In this document: positions 11,201 through 19,825 of the stretch, piece after piece
Position numbering within the stretch: position 1 is the stretch's first letter
How the letters are laid out: each line of letters opens with the position of its first letter
From: an uncultured Erysipelotrichaceae bacterium
GTDB lineage: Bacteria; Bacillota_I; Bacilli_A; Erysipelotrichales; Erysipelotrichaceae
Direction of reading: 5' to 3'
Assembly: GCA_945877255.1 (NCBI GenBank)
Contig: CAMCRE010000006.1
Coordinates: forward strand, 1-64,000
DNA: 64,000 nt
Position numbers and translations under genes: made by a program
Notes under the pieces: model-generated
What the model saw: only the letters and a program-made list of their open reading frames with translations
Told to the model about the DNA's origin: nothing
Databases searched by the model: none

Positions 11201-12433
11201 ATGAAATTTTTAAATGAAAAAACATTAGATAACATAAAAAAAGATATTATTTTTGTGATTGCTAGAACTGCTAAAGAAGTTGAAATGCAAGGAAAGAAAA
11301 TTTATAACGGTGTATTAGGAACACTGCGAGATGAAGACGGAAATTTATTTATTCATGATTCATTTTATAAAATTTTTAACGCGGTAGAAGATTCCCTTAA
11401 AGCTTCGTATGCTACTGCAATTGATGGTGGCGAACAATTCAAAAATGCGATTAAGCAATGGGTGTTTCAAAAAAATGAATTTCTTAAAATTTCAGAAGTT
11501 GTGGCAACACCTGGCGGGAGTGGTGCTTTATCTGCATCACTAGACAAAACATTGTATGAAGGTGAATCTGTTATTATTCCAGATATTTTTTGGGGACCAT
11601 ATGAAATTATGATTAATTCCAAAAAGTTAAAGGCAGTTAAATACAGTTGTTTTACTGAAAGTGGGTTTTCATTAGAACCATTAAAAGAAGCAATCAAAAA
11701 CGTCATGGAAAAGCAAAATAATATCGTATTAATCGTTAATGATCCAGCCCATAATCCAACAGGATTTTCAATGGGGAAAGCATTGTGGGAAGAATTAATT
11801 AGTTTTGCGAATAGTGTAGCACAAAATGGCAAAACAGTAACGATTATTAATGATATAGCATATATTGATTATAGTGAGAATTTCGAAAAATCACGTGAAT
11901 ACATGCAAGCATTTAAAAATATTAACGATAACGTATTAGTGTTATTTGCGTTTTCTGGTTCTAAAACATTAACTGCATATGGTATGCGTATAGGAGCTGT
12001 AGTTGTTTACGCAAATAAACAAGAAGATATTAATGCGGTGCATGCACTGTTAACGCATGTTGCAAGAGCAACATGGTCTAACGCTAATAATGGTGCAATT
12101 AACGCAATTATCCGTTTACTTGAAAATGAAGCATTATTTAAAAAAGATTTATTGAAAGCGACTAGTTTATTAGCGGAGCGAAGAAATATTTTTATTACGG
12201 AAGCTAATCGCGTAGGATTAAAATTTTATCCTAATAATGAAGGTTTTTTCGTTACTTTAGTAGGAATAGCCGACAATCAAAAATTATATGAATATTTAAT
12301 AAGGAAAAATGTATTTGTTGTGCCACAAATGAAAGGTATTCGTGTTGCAATTTGTTCGTTGAATAAACAACAATGTTTAGAATTACCAAAAATTATACAA
12401 GATACGATAAGAGAGATTGAAAATGAAAAATAG
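11201..12433 (+). CDS. Class I/II pyridoxal-phosphate aminotransferase
   Basis: The 410-residue protein has the fold type I aminotransferase layout. The PLP lysine is in SGSKTLTAYGMRIG, and NDPAHNPTG in the middle holds the usual Asn/Pro cofactor motif. Related proteins act on aspartate or aromatic amino acids; aspartate to oxaloacetate is my inference, because the next gene is PEP carboxykinase-like and would use oxaloacetate. The gene starts 14 nt after the 6S-like RNA with a GAGGT site at 6 nt, without a promoter or terminator between them. It overlaps the next gene by 11 bp. Confidence 0.85.
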   Translation: MKFLNEKTLDNIKKDIIFVIARTAKEVEMQGKKIYNGVLGTLRDEDGNLFIHDSFYKIFNAVEDSLKASYATAIDGGEQFKNAIKQWVFQKNEFLKISEVVATPGGSGALSASLDKTLYEGESVIIPDIFWGPYEIMINSKKLKAVKYSCFTESGFSLEPLKEAIKNVMEKQNNIVLIVNDPAHNPTGFSMGKALWEELISFANSVAQNGKTVTIINDIAYIDYSENFEKSREYMQAFKNINDNVLVLFAFSGSKTLTAYGMRIGAVVVYANKQEDINAVHALLTHVARATWSNANNGAINAIIRLLENEALFKKDLLKATSLLAERRNIFITEANRVGLKFYPNNEGFFVTLVGIADNQKLYEYLIRKNVFVVPQMKGIRVAICSLNKQQCLELPKIIQDTIREIENEK

Positions 12434-14114
12434 TATGTTTTATCAAACTAAAGATAGTGTAATATTAAATTACTCTAAAATTTATCCAAAAAATGAAATC
12501 GAGATTATTAATAGCCCGTATTTTAAAGAGATCGTAGCTGATTATTTTGAATATATTAGTAATCATGAAATTAAAACTAAAAAATATTTATTACAAAACG
12601 ATGACATGGAAACAGCAGTTACGAATTTTGTGTTGTTTTTAAGAAAATTAGTCGTATTAGATATCAATGAAATCCATGATATTTATTTAGATGATCGAAA
12701 ACAAGCATTAATTGTAATTGAGCAACTTTATAACTTCTATCGAAAAAAATTAAGATTAGGTATAATTGAAGTGCGTGATGAAGGGAGTACACATAAAAAT
12801 TTCATCAACATCGACACTAAAATTAACCAGTTAGTTTTATCGTTGTATCGATTATTAGAGGAAAAAATACAAGGATTTCCAAATAAAATTTATCGACAAT
12901 TAAATGCAGCAAGTGATGGTTGTTTGATGGTGCGTGAATTAAATTGGCAAAATAAAGGTTATGAAAAATTATCATCGATTAGTTTTATTGAGTCGATAGC
13001 ATTACGTACACCACTATTAATCCATCCAAGTAGTAATAAAAGAACAGGATCATTTGATGAAATATTTGAAAATCCGATACAGTCATTCAATGAAAATCCA
13101 AATGAATGGTTATGTTATCCAGCTATGATTGGCGAATCTTTGAGTTTTTTATATTTCCATAAAGATTTCATTGCAAGTGGAATAGCGTTAGCGAATTTAT
13201 TCGAGTTAGCACCAAAACAATTGTATGAAAATAAAAAACCTGATTTAATTTGTTTGTTTGGGATGCAACACCAAGAAAGTGGTTGCAAGTTTTTCTATGA
13301 TAGTGATAATGATATTTATGTTGGATATGTTGCACATGAGAAAAAAATCGAATATTTTGGTTATTTAAAGAAAACGGCATTAACGTTGCATAACGTTAGT
13401 ATGATTAGAAAAAATAAATTACCAATTCACGGTTCAATGGTAAAAATTTATTTCAAAAACGGGACGATCAAAAATGTTGCTTTTATGGGGGATTCTGGTG
13501 CAGGAAAATCAGAAACAATCGAAGCATTACGTATTGTAGGTGAAAATCATATTGACCAAATGGAAGTTATTTTTGATGATATGGGTAGCTTTGAAATAAT
13601 TGATGGTAACATCTATGCACAAGGTAGTGAAATAGGCGCTTTTGTAAGGTTAGATGATTTGGAAAAAGGAACAGCATACCGTGATATGGATCGTAGTATT
13701 TTTATGAATCCTGAAACAGAAAATGCACGTGTTGTTTTACCAGTTTCAACTTATGAAACAATTACTACAAAACATAAAGTTGATATATTTTTATACGCGA
13801 ACAACTATGATGACGCATACGGATTAAATAGATTTTCAAACATTGAAGACGCTAAAAAAACGTTTGTTGAAGGGAAAAGACAAGCGTTAGGAACGACACA
13901 AGAAGTAGGAATTTCCACGACGTTCTTCGCAAATCCGTTTGGTCCACAGCAAAAACAAGAAGAGAGCTTAAAATTAATTGACGCTGTTTTTGATACTTTC
14001 TTAAATTCAAATACGTATTTAGGTGAAATTTATACAAGGTTAGGTGTTGATCGATCAAGTGCAGGATTAAAGGTTACTGCAAAACGATTACTAGAAATAT
14101 TAGAAATAAGTTAA
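12423..14114 (+). CDS. Divergent PEP carboxykinase-like P-loop protein with HprK-type Walker A
   Basis: The 563-residue protein has about 330 N-terminal residues that I do not recognise, followed by a PEPCK/HprK-type nucleotide-binding domain. The Walker A is GDSGAGKSE at 356-364, closer to HPr kinase (GxSGxGKSE) than to classical PckA (GLSGTGKTT). An Asp pair follows at 385-386. The C-terminal part matches PckA more closely: NARV at 434-437 for the NTR motif, and GTTQEVG at 490 followed by FFANPFGP, parallel to the GTE...FSACFGAPF stretch. I start at ATG 12423 with GAGAG at 7 nt, not at TTG 12417. It may convert oxaloacetate to PEP or be a kinase with another substrate; substitutions in the P-loop leave this open. 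Confidence 0.72.
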   Translation: MKNSMFYQTKDSVILNYSKIYPKNEIEIINSPYFKEIVADYFEYISNHEIKTKKYLLQNDDMETAVTNFVLFLRKLVVLDINEIHDIYLDDRKQALIVIEQLYNFYRKKLRLGIIEVRDEGSTHKNFINIDTKINQLVLSLYRLLEEKIQGFPNKIYRQLNAASDGCLMVRELNWQNKGYEKLSSISFIESIALRTPLLIHPSSNKRTGSFDEIFENPIQSFNENPNEWLCYPAMIGESLSFLYFHKDFIASGIALANLFELAPKQLYENKKPDLICLFGMQHQESGCKFFYDSDNDIYVGYVAHEKKIEYFGYLKKTALTLHNVSMIRKNKLPIHGSMVKIYFKNGTIKNVAFMGDSGAGKSETIEALRIVGENHIDQMEVIFDDMGSFEIIDGNIYAQGSEIGAFVRLDDLEKGTAYRDMDRSIFMNPETENARVVLPVSTYETITTKHKVDIFLYANNYDDAYGLNRFSNIEDAKKTFVEGKRQALGTTQEVGISTTFFANPFGPQQKQEESLKLIDAVFDTFLNSNTYLGEIYTRLGVDRSSAGLKVTAKRLLEILEIS

Positions 14115-14141
14115 AAAAAGCACTCAAGAAGTGCTTTTTTA
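14112..14141. terminator. Bidirectional terminator
   Basis: AAAAAAGCACT pairs with AGTGCTTTTTT around CAAGA. It serves the convergent PEPCK-like gene and the flavoprotein gene. Confidence 0.92.
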
Positions 14142-14142
14142 A

Positions 14143-15336
14143 TTAAATTTTATTTCCGCAAATATAGCCACTAATAAAACAATATGTTAAGTTATAGCCA
14201 CCAATTTTTCCATGGATATCGACTACTTCGCCAATAATGTATAAATTAGCGATTTTTTTAGATTCGTAAGTTTTAGGATCAATTTCCGATATTTTGACAC
14301 CACCACCAGTTACAAATGCGTACTGAATAGGTTTAATATCATGTACTGCTAATTTAAAATGCTTAAGAAAGTTAAAAAGTGTCTCAATATTTTTTTTAGA
14401 AATTTCAGATGTGTTTTTGGTAATATCAAAAGTCAAGTAATCTTGTAATGTTTCCACAAATCTTTTAGGTAAAAAAGATAATAAGCAACTCGATAATTTA
14501 CTATTTAAAGATAAATTAGTAATAAATGCGTTTAAATTAATGTTTGGTATAAAATCAATCGTAATATGTGTTGCTTTATTTTTAGATAACGAAAGATGAA
14601 CAGATTCACTAACACCTAAACTAGCGGGACCACTTAATCCAAAATGTGTAAACAATAAATCATGGCAATATGTATCAACACATTTACCATTACTATAAAC
14701 GTTGATAATGATATCATTAAAACTTAATCCTTGTAATTTTTTTGATTGAATTAAAGTATCATTTGAAACAATAGGTGTTTCAACAGGGTAAAGCGGAGTA
14801 ATCGTATGACCTAATTTTTCTAGTAAAGCATAACCAGATCCAGTACTACCAGTATTTGGAAAAGATTTACCACCAGTAGCGATAACAAGCTTTTTGCAAT
14901 GGAACTTATTATTCGTTGTAGTGATGTCAAAATTGTTTTCGATTTTCAAAACAGTTTCACCAGCATATACATCAACAAATTTCAATTGGTTGATTAATAA
15001 ATCAGCTACTAAATTTGCGTTATCCGATTTCGGATAAACACGATAATGATTTTCAACTTTTAATTTAATTCCAATAGATTCAAAATAATTAAATAAATCA
15101 AAATTATTAAATGTGTTAAAACTGCTTATCAAAAATTTATGATTATGCATTGCTTTTAAAAAGTTATCTTTTTCTGATAAATTTAAAATATTAGATCGAC
15201 CATTACCAGTTAAACGGAATTTTTTTAGTAATTGCGTATTACTGTCAATTAAGGCAATTTTTTTATATTTTTTTTGCGATTGAATGGCGCACATTATTCC
15301 CGCAGGACCGCCACCAATTATAATAACATCGTACAT
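14143..15336 (-). CDS. HI0933/YhiN-family FAD-dependent oxidoreductase
   Basis: The 397-residue flavoprotein begins with a dinucleotide-binding motif (VIIIGGGPAG) and continues with NGRSNILN and TGGKSFPNTGSTGSG, which are family signatures. A C-terminal FAD-binding stretch includes VTGGGV and GEVVDIHGKIGGYNL. The physiological reaction of the family is not settled; one clostridial member (BaiN) works in bile acid dehydroxylation. Expression is divergent from the inositol monophosphatase-like gene. The start has GGTGAT 3-8 nt upstream. Confidence 0.88.
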   Translation of the reverse strand: MYDVIIIGGGPAGIMCAIQSQKKYKKIALIDSNTQLLKKFRLTGNGRSNILNLSEKDNFLKAMHNHKFLISSFNTFNNFDLFNYFESIGIKLKVENHYRVYPKSDNANLVADLLINQLKFVDVYAGETVLKIENNFDITTTNNKFHCKKLVIATGGKSFPNTGSTGSGYALLEKLGHTITPLYPVETPIVSNDTLIQSKKLQGLSFNDIIINVYSNGKCVDTYCHDLLFTHFGLSGPASLGVSESVHLSLSKNKATHITIDFIPNINLNAFITNLSLNSKLSSCLLSFLPKRFVETLQDYLTFDITKNTSEISKKNIETLFNFLKHFKLAVHDIKPIQYAFVTGGGVKISEIDPKTYESKKIANLYIIGEVVDIHGKIGGYNLTYCFISGYICGNKI

Positions 15337-15351
15337 TTTATCACCATTATA

Positions 15352-15380
15352 AGTATAATGATATTAATTGCAGAATACAA
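15352..15380 (-). promoter_or_regulatory. Promoter of the HI0933-family gene
   Basis: On the minus strand TTGTAT (15380-15375), a 17-nt spacer and TATACT (15357-15352). The -10 lies only 15 nt from the ATG, so the leader would be about 9 nt. Confidence 0.6.
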
Positions 15381-15396
15381 GTGATTAAATTATAAT
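15368..15396 (+). promoter_or_regulatory. Promoter of the inositol monophosphatase-like gene
   Basis: TTGCAG (15368-15373), a 17-nt spacer and perfect TATAAT (15391-15396). It overlaps the divergent promoter, so the two may interfere. The -10 ends 17 nt before the ATG. Confidence 0.65.
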
Positions 15397-15413
15397 GTTG
15401 TTGGAGGCTTATT

Positions 15414-16169
15414 ATGTTAGAAGAAATTAAAAAAATTGCAAAAGAAGTTGGTGTAATGTTTTTGCAGCGCGAACAATTTGAAACTGTTGCTAAAACAACT
15501 AATCATAACATTGTGACAACGATGGATGTCAAAGCACAAGCATATATTATCCAACAATGTCAATTGTTGTTGCCGGAAGCGTTATTTATCGCTGAAGAAC
15601 AAGACAATCAAATATTGACGGATGAATATACATGGATTATTGATCCATTAGATGGCACAATGAATTATGCCTATGATTATTGTTGTTCTACAGTATCTAT
15701 TGCATTATGTAAAAATAAAGAAGTGATTTATGGTGTTGTATATCATCCGTATTTAGATCATATGTATGCTGCAGAAAAAAATAAAGGTGCAACTTTAAAT
15801 GGAAAAAAAATATCAGTATCAAATAACGAAATTGAAAATGCATTATTAGCGATAGGAACTTCCCCTTACAACAAAGAAAAAAGTGCTAAAACGTTTAGTC
15901 GTCTTCAAAAATTATTTGAAAACTGTCGTGATATTAGACGAAGTGGAAGTGCTGCATTTGATATATGCTGTGTTGCCAGTGGTAAAGTTGATGGTTTTTA
16001 TGAAGAAGTTTTAGCTATTTGGGATTATGCTGCTGCAAGTTTAATTTTAAGTGAAGCAGGCGGAACACTTGTTGCATATGAAGTGGCATTACTAGAAAAA
16101 TTACAAGCTGTTCAAGTTGTAGGAAGTAATACAAAAATACAACAAGCGTTAGTATCATTAGTAAAATAA
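15414..16169 (+). CDS. Inositol monophosphatase family protein
   Basis: The 251-residue enzyme is a Mg2+/Li+-dependent phosphatase of the IMPase/SuhB/CysQ group. The metal-binding motifs are intact: Glu in AEEQD, the DPLDGTMNY motif, and WDYAAASLILSEAGG. The family hydrolyses inositol phosphate, PAP, NADP or sugar bisphosphates, and the sequence does not decide which. GGAGG precedes the ATG. It is a single-gene unit ending at a terminator shared with convergent purA. Confidence 0.88.
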   Translation: MLEEIKKIAKEVGVMFLQREQFETVAKTTNHNIVTTMDVKAQAYIIQQCQLLLPEALFIAEEQDNQILTDEYTWIIDPLDGTMNYAYDYCCSTVSIALCKNKEVIYGVVYHPYLDHMYAAEKNKGATLNGKKISVSNNEIENALLAIGTSPYNKEKSAKTFSRLQKLFENCRDIRRSGSAAFDICCVASGKVDGFYEEVLAIWDYAAASLILSEAGGTLVAYEVALLEKLQAVQVVGSNTKIQQALVSLVK

Positions 16170-16197
16170 AAAACTGTTGCGATTGTAACAGTTTTTA
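16170..16197. terminator. Bidirectional terminator
   Basis: AAAACTGTT and AACAGTTTT form a stem around GCGATTGT with T tracts on both strands, between the IMPase-like gene and purA. Confidence 0.88.
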
Positions 16198-16204
16198 TTT
16201 ATGA

Positions 16205-17494
16205 TTATATTTTAGGAATACGTTTAATAATGTTTTCTCTTTTAGCACCATTACTAATTAATGTAATAGGATAACCAATTTGCTGTTCGATAAAATCAAC
16301 GTATTTTTTAGCGTTAGTTGGTAAATCATCGTACTTTGTAATATGTGAAATAGGACAATTCCAACCATCAAGATATTCATATACTGGTGTTGCTTTATTT
16401 AATTGTGGTGTTACAGGGAAATCAGTTGTTAGTTTTCCATCGATATTATATGCAACACAAACAGGTATTTTATCTAAATAACCAAGTACATCTAGTAAAG
16501 AAAGTACGACTTGTGTGCTCCCTTGTAACATACAACCATATTTTGATGCAACAGCATCGAAATAACCCATTCGTCGTGGTCTTCCTGTTGTGGCACCGTA
16601 TTCACCACCATCACCACCACGCTCGCGTAGTTCGTGTGCTTCTTCGTCGAATATTTCGCTAACGAATGCACCTGCTCCTACACAAGAAGAATAAGCTTTT
16701 ACTACAGTGATGACTTCATCTATTTTACCTGCAGGAATTCCTGCTCCTACTGTTGCAAATCCTGCTAAAGGTGATGAAGAAGTAACGAAAGGATAAATTC
16801 CGTTATCCGTATCACGTAATGCACCTAATTGACCTTCAAGCAATATTTTTTTATTTTCTTTAATCGCGTTTGATAAAAAAGTTGTAACGTTTTCAATTAA
16901 TGGTTTTAATTCATCACGATATGATACAAGTTGAGCATAAAGTTCTTGTGGATCAAGAACAATATCTTTTTTATAAAGTTCTTTAATTATAACGTTTTTA
17001 ATATTACAAATATTTTCAAGTCGTTGTTTTAGTATTTCATCATCAAATATTTCACCTACTTGAATTCCAATTTTCAAACATTTATCAGAATAAAACGGTG
17101 CGATTCCACTTTTAGTTGATCCGAAACTATTTTTACCTAATCGCTCTTCTTCTAAAGCATCTAGTAATTTGTGGTAAGGCATCACAATTTGAGCACGATC
17201 AGAAATAATAATTTTAGGTTGTTTAATACCATTTTCGATTAAATAGTGATATTCTTTGTGGAATGCTTCGATATCAAAAGCAACACCTTGCCCAATAACG
17301 TTTGTAATATTGGTGTGGAATACACCTGAAGGTATTAAGTGCAATGCAAATTTTCCGTATTGATTAATAATAGTATGCCCAGCATTCGCTCCACCTTGAA
17401 ATCTTACAACGATATCGCAGTTTTCGGCTAATAAGTCCACCATTTTACCTTTTCCTTCGTCTCCCCAGTTACCACCAACAATTGCAGTTATCAT
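16205..17494 (-). CDS. purA: Adenylosuccinate synthetase
   Basis: PurA joins IMP and aspartate using GTP to form adenylosuccinate, the first committed step to AMP. The 429-residue length is typical. The N-terminal GGNWGDEGKGK P-loop is present, as is RPRRMGYFD in the C-terminal half. AGGAGG precedes the ATG. There is no purB nearby and the short leader leaves no room for a purine riboswitch. Confidence 0.98.
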   Translation of the reverse strand: MITAIVGGNWGDEGKGKMVDLLAENCDIVVRFQGGANAGHTIINQYGKFALHLIPSGVFHTNITNVIGQGVAFDIEAFHKEYHYLIENGIKQPKIIISDRAQIVMPYHKLLDALEEERLGKNSFGSTKSGIAPFYSDKCLKIGIQVGEIFDDEILKQRLENICNIKNVIIKELYKKDIVLDPQELYAQLVSYRDELKPLIENVTTFLSNAIKENKKILLEGQLGALRDTDNGIYPFVTSSSPLAGFATVGAGIPAGKIDEVITVVKAYSSCVGAGAFVSEIFDEEAHELRERGGDGGEYGATTGRPRRMGYFDAVASKYGCMLQGSTQVVLSLLDVLGYLDKIPVCVAYNIDGKLTTDFPVTPQLNKATPVYEYLDGWNCPISHITKYDDLPTNAKKYVDFIEQQIGYPITLISNGAKRENIIKRIPKI

Positions 17495-17525
17495 AAATTT
17501 CCTCCTTGATTTTTAGTCCTGAAGT

Positions 17526-17554
17526 ATTATACCACATCTTGTATAATAAGTAAA
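17526..17554 (-). promoter_or_regulatory. Promoter of purA
   Basis: On the minus strand TTTACT (17554-17549), a 17-nt spacer and TATAAT (17531-17526). The leader would be about 25 nt. Confidence 0.72.
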
Positions 17555-17637
17555 ATAACTTTTATATTAGAATCAAATAATTTTAAATTATAGATAATGA
17601 ATTATTTTTAAATGCACATGTGAGATATTAAACATAG

Positions 17638-17666
17638 TTGCGTTTTATTGTAGACTTCAATATAAT
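17638..17666 (+). promoter_or_regulatory. Promoter of the ABC-F gene
   Basis: TTGCGT (17638-17643), a 17-nt spacer and TATAAT (17661-17666), ending 17 nt before the ATG and 6 nt before the GAGGTAA ribosome binding site. Confidence 0.7.
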
Positions 17667-17683
17667 ATAAATGAGGTAATATT

Positions 17684-19237
17684 ATGAGTATATTAAATGT
17701 AGAAAATGTATCGATATCGTTTGGTGGACGAACAATTTTAGAAAATGCAAATTTTCGGCTATTAAATGGTGAACACGTTGGTCTTGTTGGGGCGAATGGT
17801 GAAGGAAAATCAACTTTTTTAGGAATGATTACAGGTAAAATTTTACCCGATACTGGAAAAATAGAATGGTGTAATCGGATTACAAGAGGTTATTTAGATC
17901 AATACGCTAATTTAACAAAAGAAAAAACGATTAAAGATGTTTTAAATGATGCGTTTTTACCGTTATTTGAGCTTGAAAAAGAAATGATTACTGCTTATGA
18001 GAAAATGGCAGATGCTGATGAAAAAACATTAGAAAAACTAATGCGTGATGTTGGTGAAATTCAAGATATTTTAGATCATAATGGGTTTTATATGATTGAT
18101 GCAAAAGTCACACAAGTTGCACAAGGATTAGGTTTACTTGATTTAGGATTAGAACGCACAGTCGATCAATTATCTGGTGGACAACGTACAAAAGTTTTAT
18201 TGGCGAAATTATTACTAGAAAATCCTAAGATTTTAATATTAGATGAGCCTACTAACTTTTTAGATGAAGAACATATCGCTTGGTTGAAGTTGTTTTTGAA
18301 AAATTATGAAAATGCGTTTATTCTTGTTAGTCATGATGAAGCGTTTATGAACGACGTTATAAACGTTGTATACCATATTGAACAAGCGACATTAAACCGT
18401 TATACAGGTGATTATAACAATTATTTACATATGGCAGAACTTAAACGCCAACAGCAATTGAAAGCATATGAAAAACAACAAAAAGAGATTGACGATCTAG
18501 AAGATTTTATTGCAAGAAATAAGGCCCGTGTTGCAACGCGTAATATGGCGAATTCTCGTCAGAAAAAACTAGATAAGATGACATTAATAGAAAAACCAAA
18601 AGAAAAAGTTAAAGCATATTTTAGTTTCCAAGAAGCGAGAACACCAGCAAAACTTGTTATACATGCCAAAGATTTAGTGATTGGTTATGATACACCTCTT
18701 ACAAAACCTTTAAATTTTATGATTGAAAGAAATGAAAAAGTTGCAATTAAAGGTACGAATGGATTAGGGAAAACAACGCTTTTAAAAACAATTTTAGGAA
18801 TCTTAAAACCTTATGCTGGTGAAGTAGAGTTGGGTGAATTTTTAGAAATTGGTTTTTTTGAACAAGAAGATATTGGTAATAATCAATCAGCGTTACAAGA
18901 GTTATGGAATACATTTCCAGCAGCAACAAACCAAGAAATTCGTGCAATGTTGGCGAAGTGTGGATTAACAAAAGATCATATCGAAACATCAATGCTAGCG
19001 TTAAGTGGGGGAGAAAAAGCAAAAGTTCGTTTAGCAAAATTAGTAAATAAAAACGTGAATATTTTAGTACTAGATGAGCCTACAAACCATTTAGATGTTC
19101 AAGCCAAAGAAGCATTAAAAGAAGCATTAATCAACTACAAACAAACTTTAATTATTGTGAGCCACGATCCTGCTTTTTATGAAGATATTGTGGATAGAGT
19201 AATGAATATTGAAGATTATACAACAAAGGTGGTGTAA
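17684..19237 (+). CDS. ABC-F family ATPase (ribosome-associated type)
   Basis: The 517-residue protein has two ABC cassettes and no membrane segment, the arrangement of ABC-F translation factors. Cassette 1 has GANGEGKST, LSGGQRTK and DEPTNFLD; cassette 2 has GTNGLGKTT, LSGGEKAK and DEPTNHLD. The linker around residues 250-310 is charged and helical, as in the P-site tRNA interaction motif. Length is close to Bacillus YfmM. Whether it is housekeeping or gives antibiotic protection cannot be told. It is followed after 3 nt by a small membrane protein gene. Confidence 0.9.
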   Translation: MSILNVENVSISFGGRTILENANFRLLNGEHVGLVGANGEGKSTFLGMITGKILPDTGKIEWCNRITRGYLDQYANLTKEKTIKDVLNDAFLPLFELEKEMITAYEKMADADEKTLEKLMRDVGEIQDILDHNGFYMIDAKVTQVAQGLGLLDLGLERTVDQLSGGQRTKVLLAKLLLENPKILILDEPTNFLDEEHIAWLKLFLKNYENAFILVSHDEAFMNDVINVVYHIEQATLNRYTGDYNNYLHMAELKRQQQLKAYEKQQKEIDDLEDFIARNKARVATRNMANSRQKKLDKMTLIEKPKEKVKAYFSFQEARTPAKLVIHAKDLVIGYDTPLTKPLNFMIERNEKVAIKGTNGLGKTTLLKTILGILKPYAGEVELGEFLEIGFFEQEDIGNNQSALQELWNTFPAATNQEIRAMLAKCGLTKDHIETSMLALSGGEKAKVRLAKLVNKNVNILVLDEPTNHLDVQAKEALKEALINYKQTLIIVSHDPAFYEDIVDRVMNIEDYTTKVV

Positions 19238-19240
19238 AAT

Positions 19241-19786
19241 ATGACGTTAGAACAATTAGTAATTGCAGTAAAAGAAAATGATACGATTACAAGCGAAATG
19301 TATCATGCAGCTTTAGTACTGATTAAAAATATTCAAGAGGAATATACTTTACAACAATATACATCGTTATTATATGTTTTAGGTAAATATAAAGACACAA
19401 AAGCATTAACGACGTATATGGGACTTAGAATAGATGAAGCTATTAATAAAAAAATGTTTAAAATCACAAAAGAAAGTTATGAATTAGATGAAAAAATTGT
19501 TGCATATCGTGATGAAATAAAATTAAAAGTTAATACTGTCATGAAAGTTATTGAAAAGCGTTTTATTAATGTCAATGCTGTAATGGCATTAATTGTATTA
19601 TTGGTATTACAATTTTTAGTGCGTACGAATATTATAGTTAGTGTATTAATTACAGCAATGAGTTTTATGTTTAATATGTTTACGATTTTACCAAAATCTA
19701 AAAAGACGTTCCTCTCCAAACAAATGCAAGAGTTAAGAACACAATTAAGTGAAGATATTCAAAATTTTGAAAATGAAATTTATTAA
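19241..19786 (+). CDS. Hypothetical membrane protein, 181 aa
   Basis: I do not recognise the family. The first 115 residues are soluble and helical; two hydrophobic segments follow (about 107-125 and 130-150), and the C-terminal 30 residues are a charged helix. An AAAGGTGG site lies at the end of the ABC-F gene, 3 nt upstream, so the two genes form an operon. Confidence 0.75.
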   Translation: MTLEQLVIAVKENDTITSEMYHAALVLIKNIQEEYTLQQYTSLLYVLGKYKDTKALTTYMGLRIDEAINKKMFKITKESYELDEKIVAYRDEIKLKVNTVMKVIEKRFINVNAVMALIVLLVLQFLVRTNIIVSVLITAMSFMFNMFTILPKSKKTFLSKQMQELRTQLSEDIQNFENEIY

Positions 19787-19788
19787 TA

Positions 19789-19825
19789 AAAAATGATGAA
19801 ATTTTTTAATTTCATCATTTTTTTA
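19789..19825. terminator. Bidirectional terminator
   Basis: AAATGATGAAATT and AATTTCATCATTT form a 13-bp stem with T tracts on both sides, between convergent genes. Confidence 0.92.

Noticed and set aside
17495-17525. Purine riboswitch before purA
   Set aside because: The predicted leader is about 25 nt, and no conserved purine riboswitch core is present.
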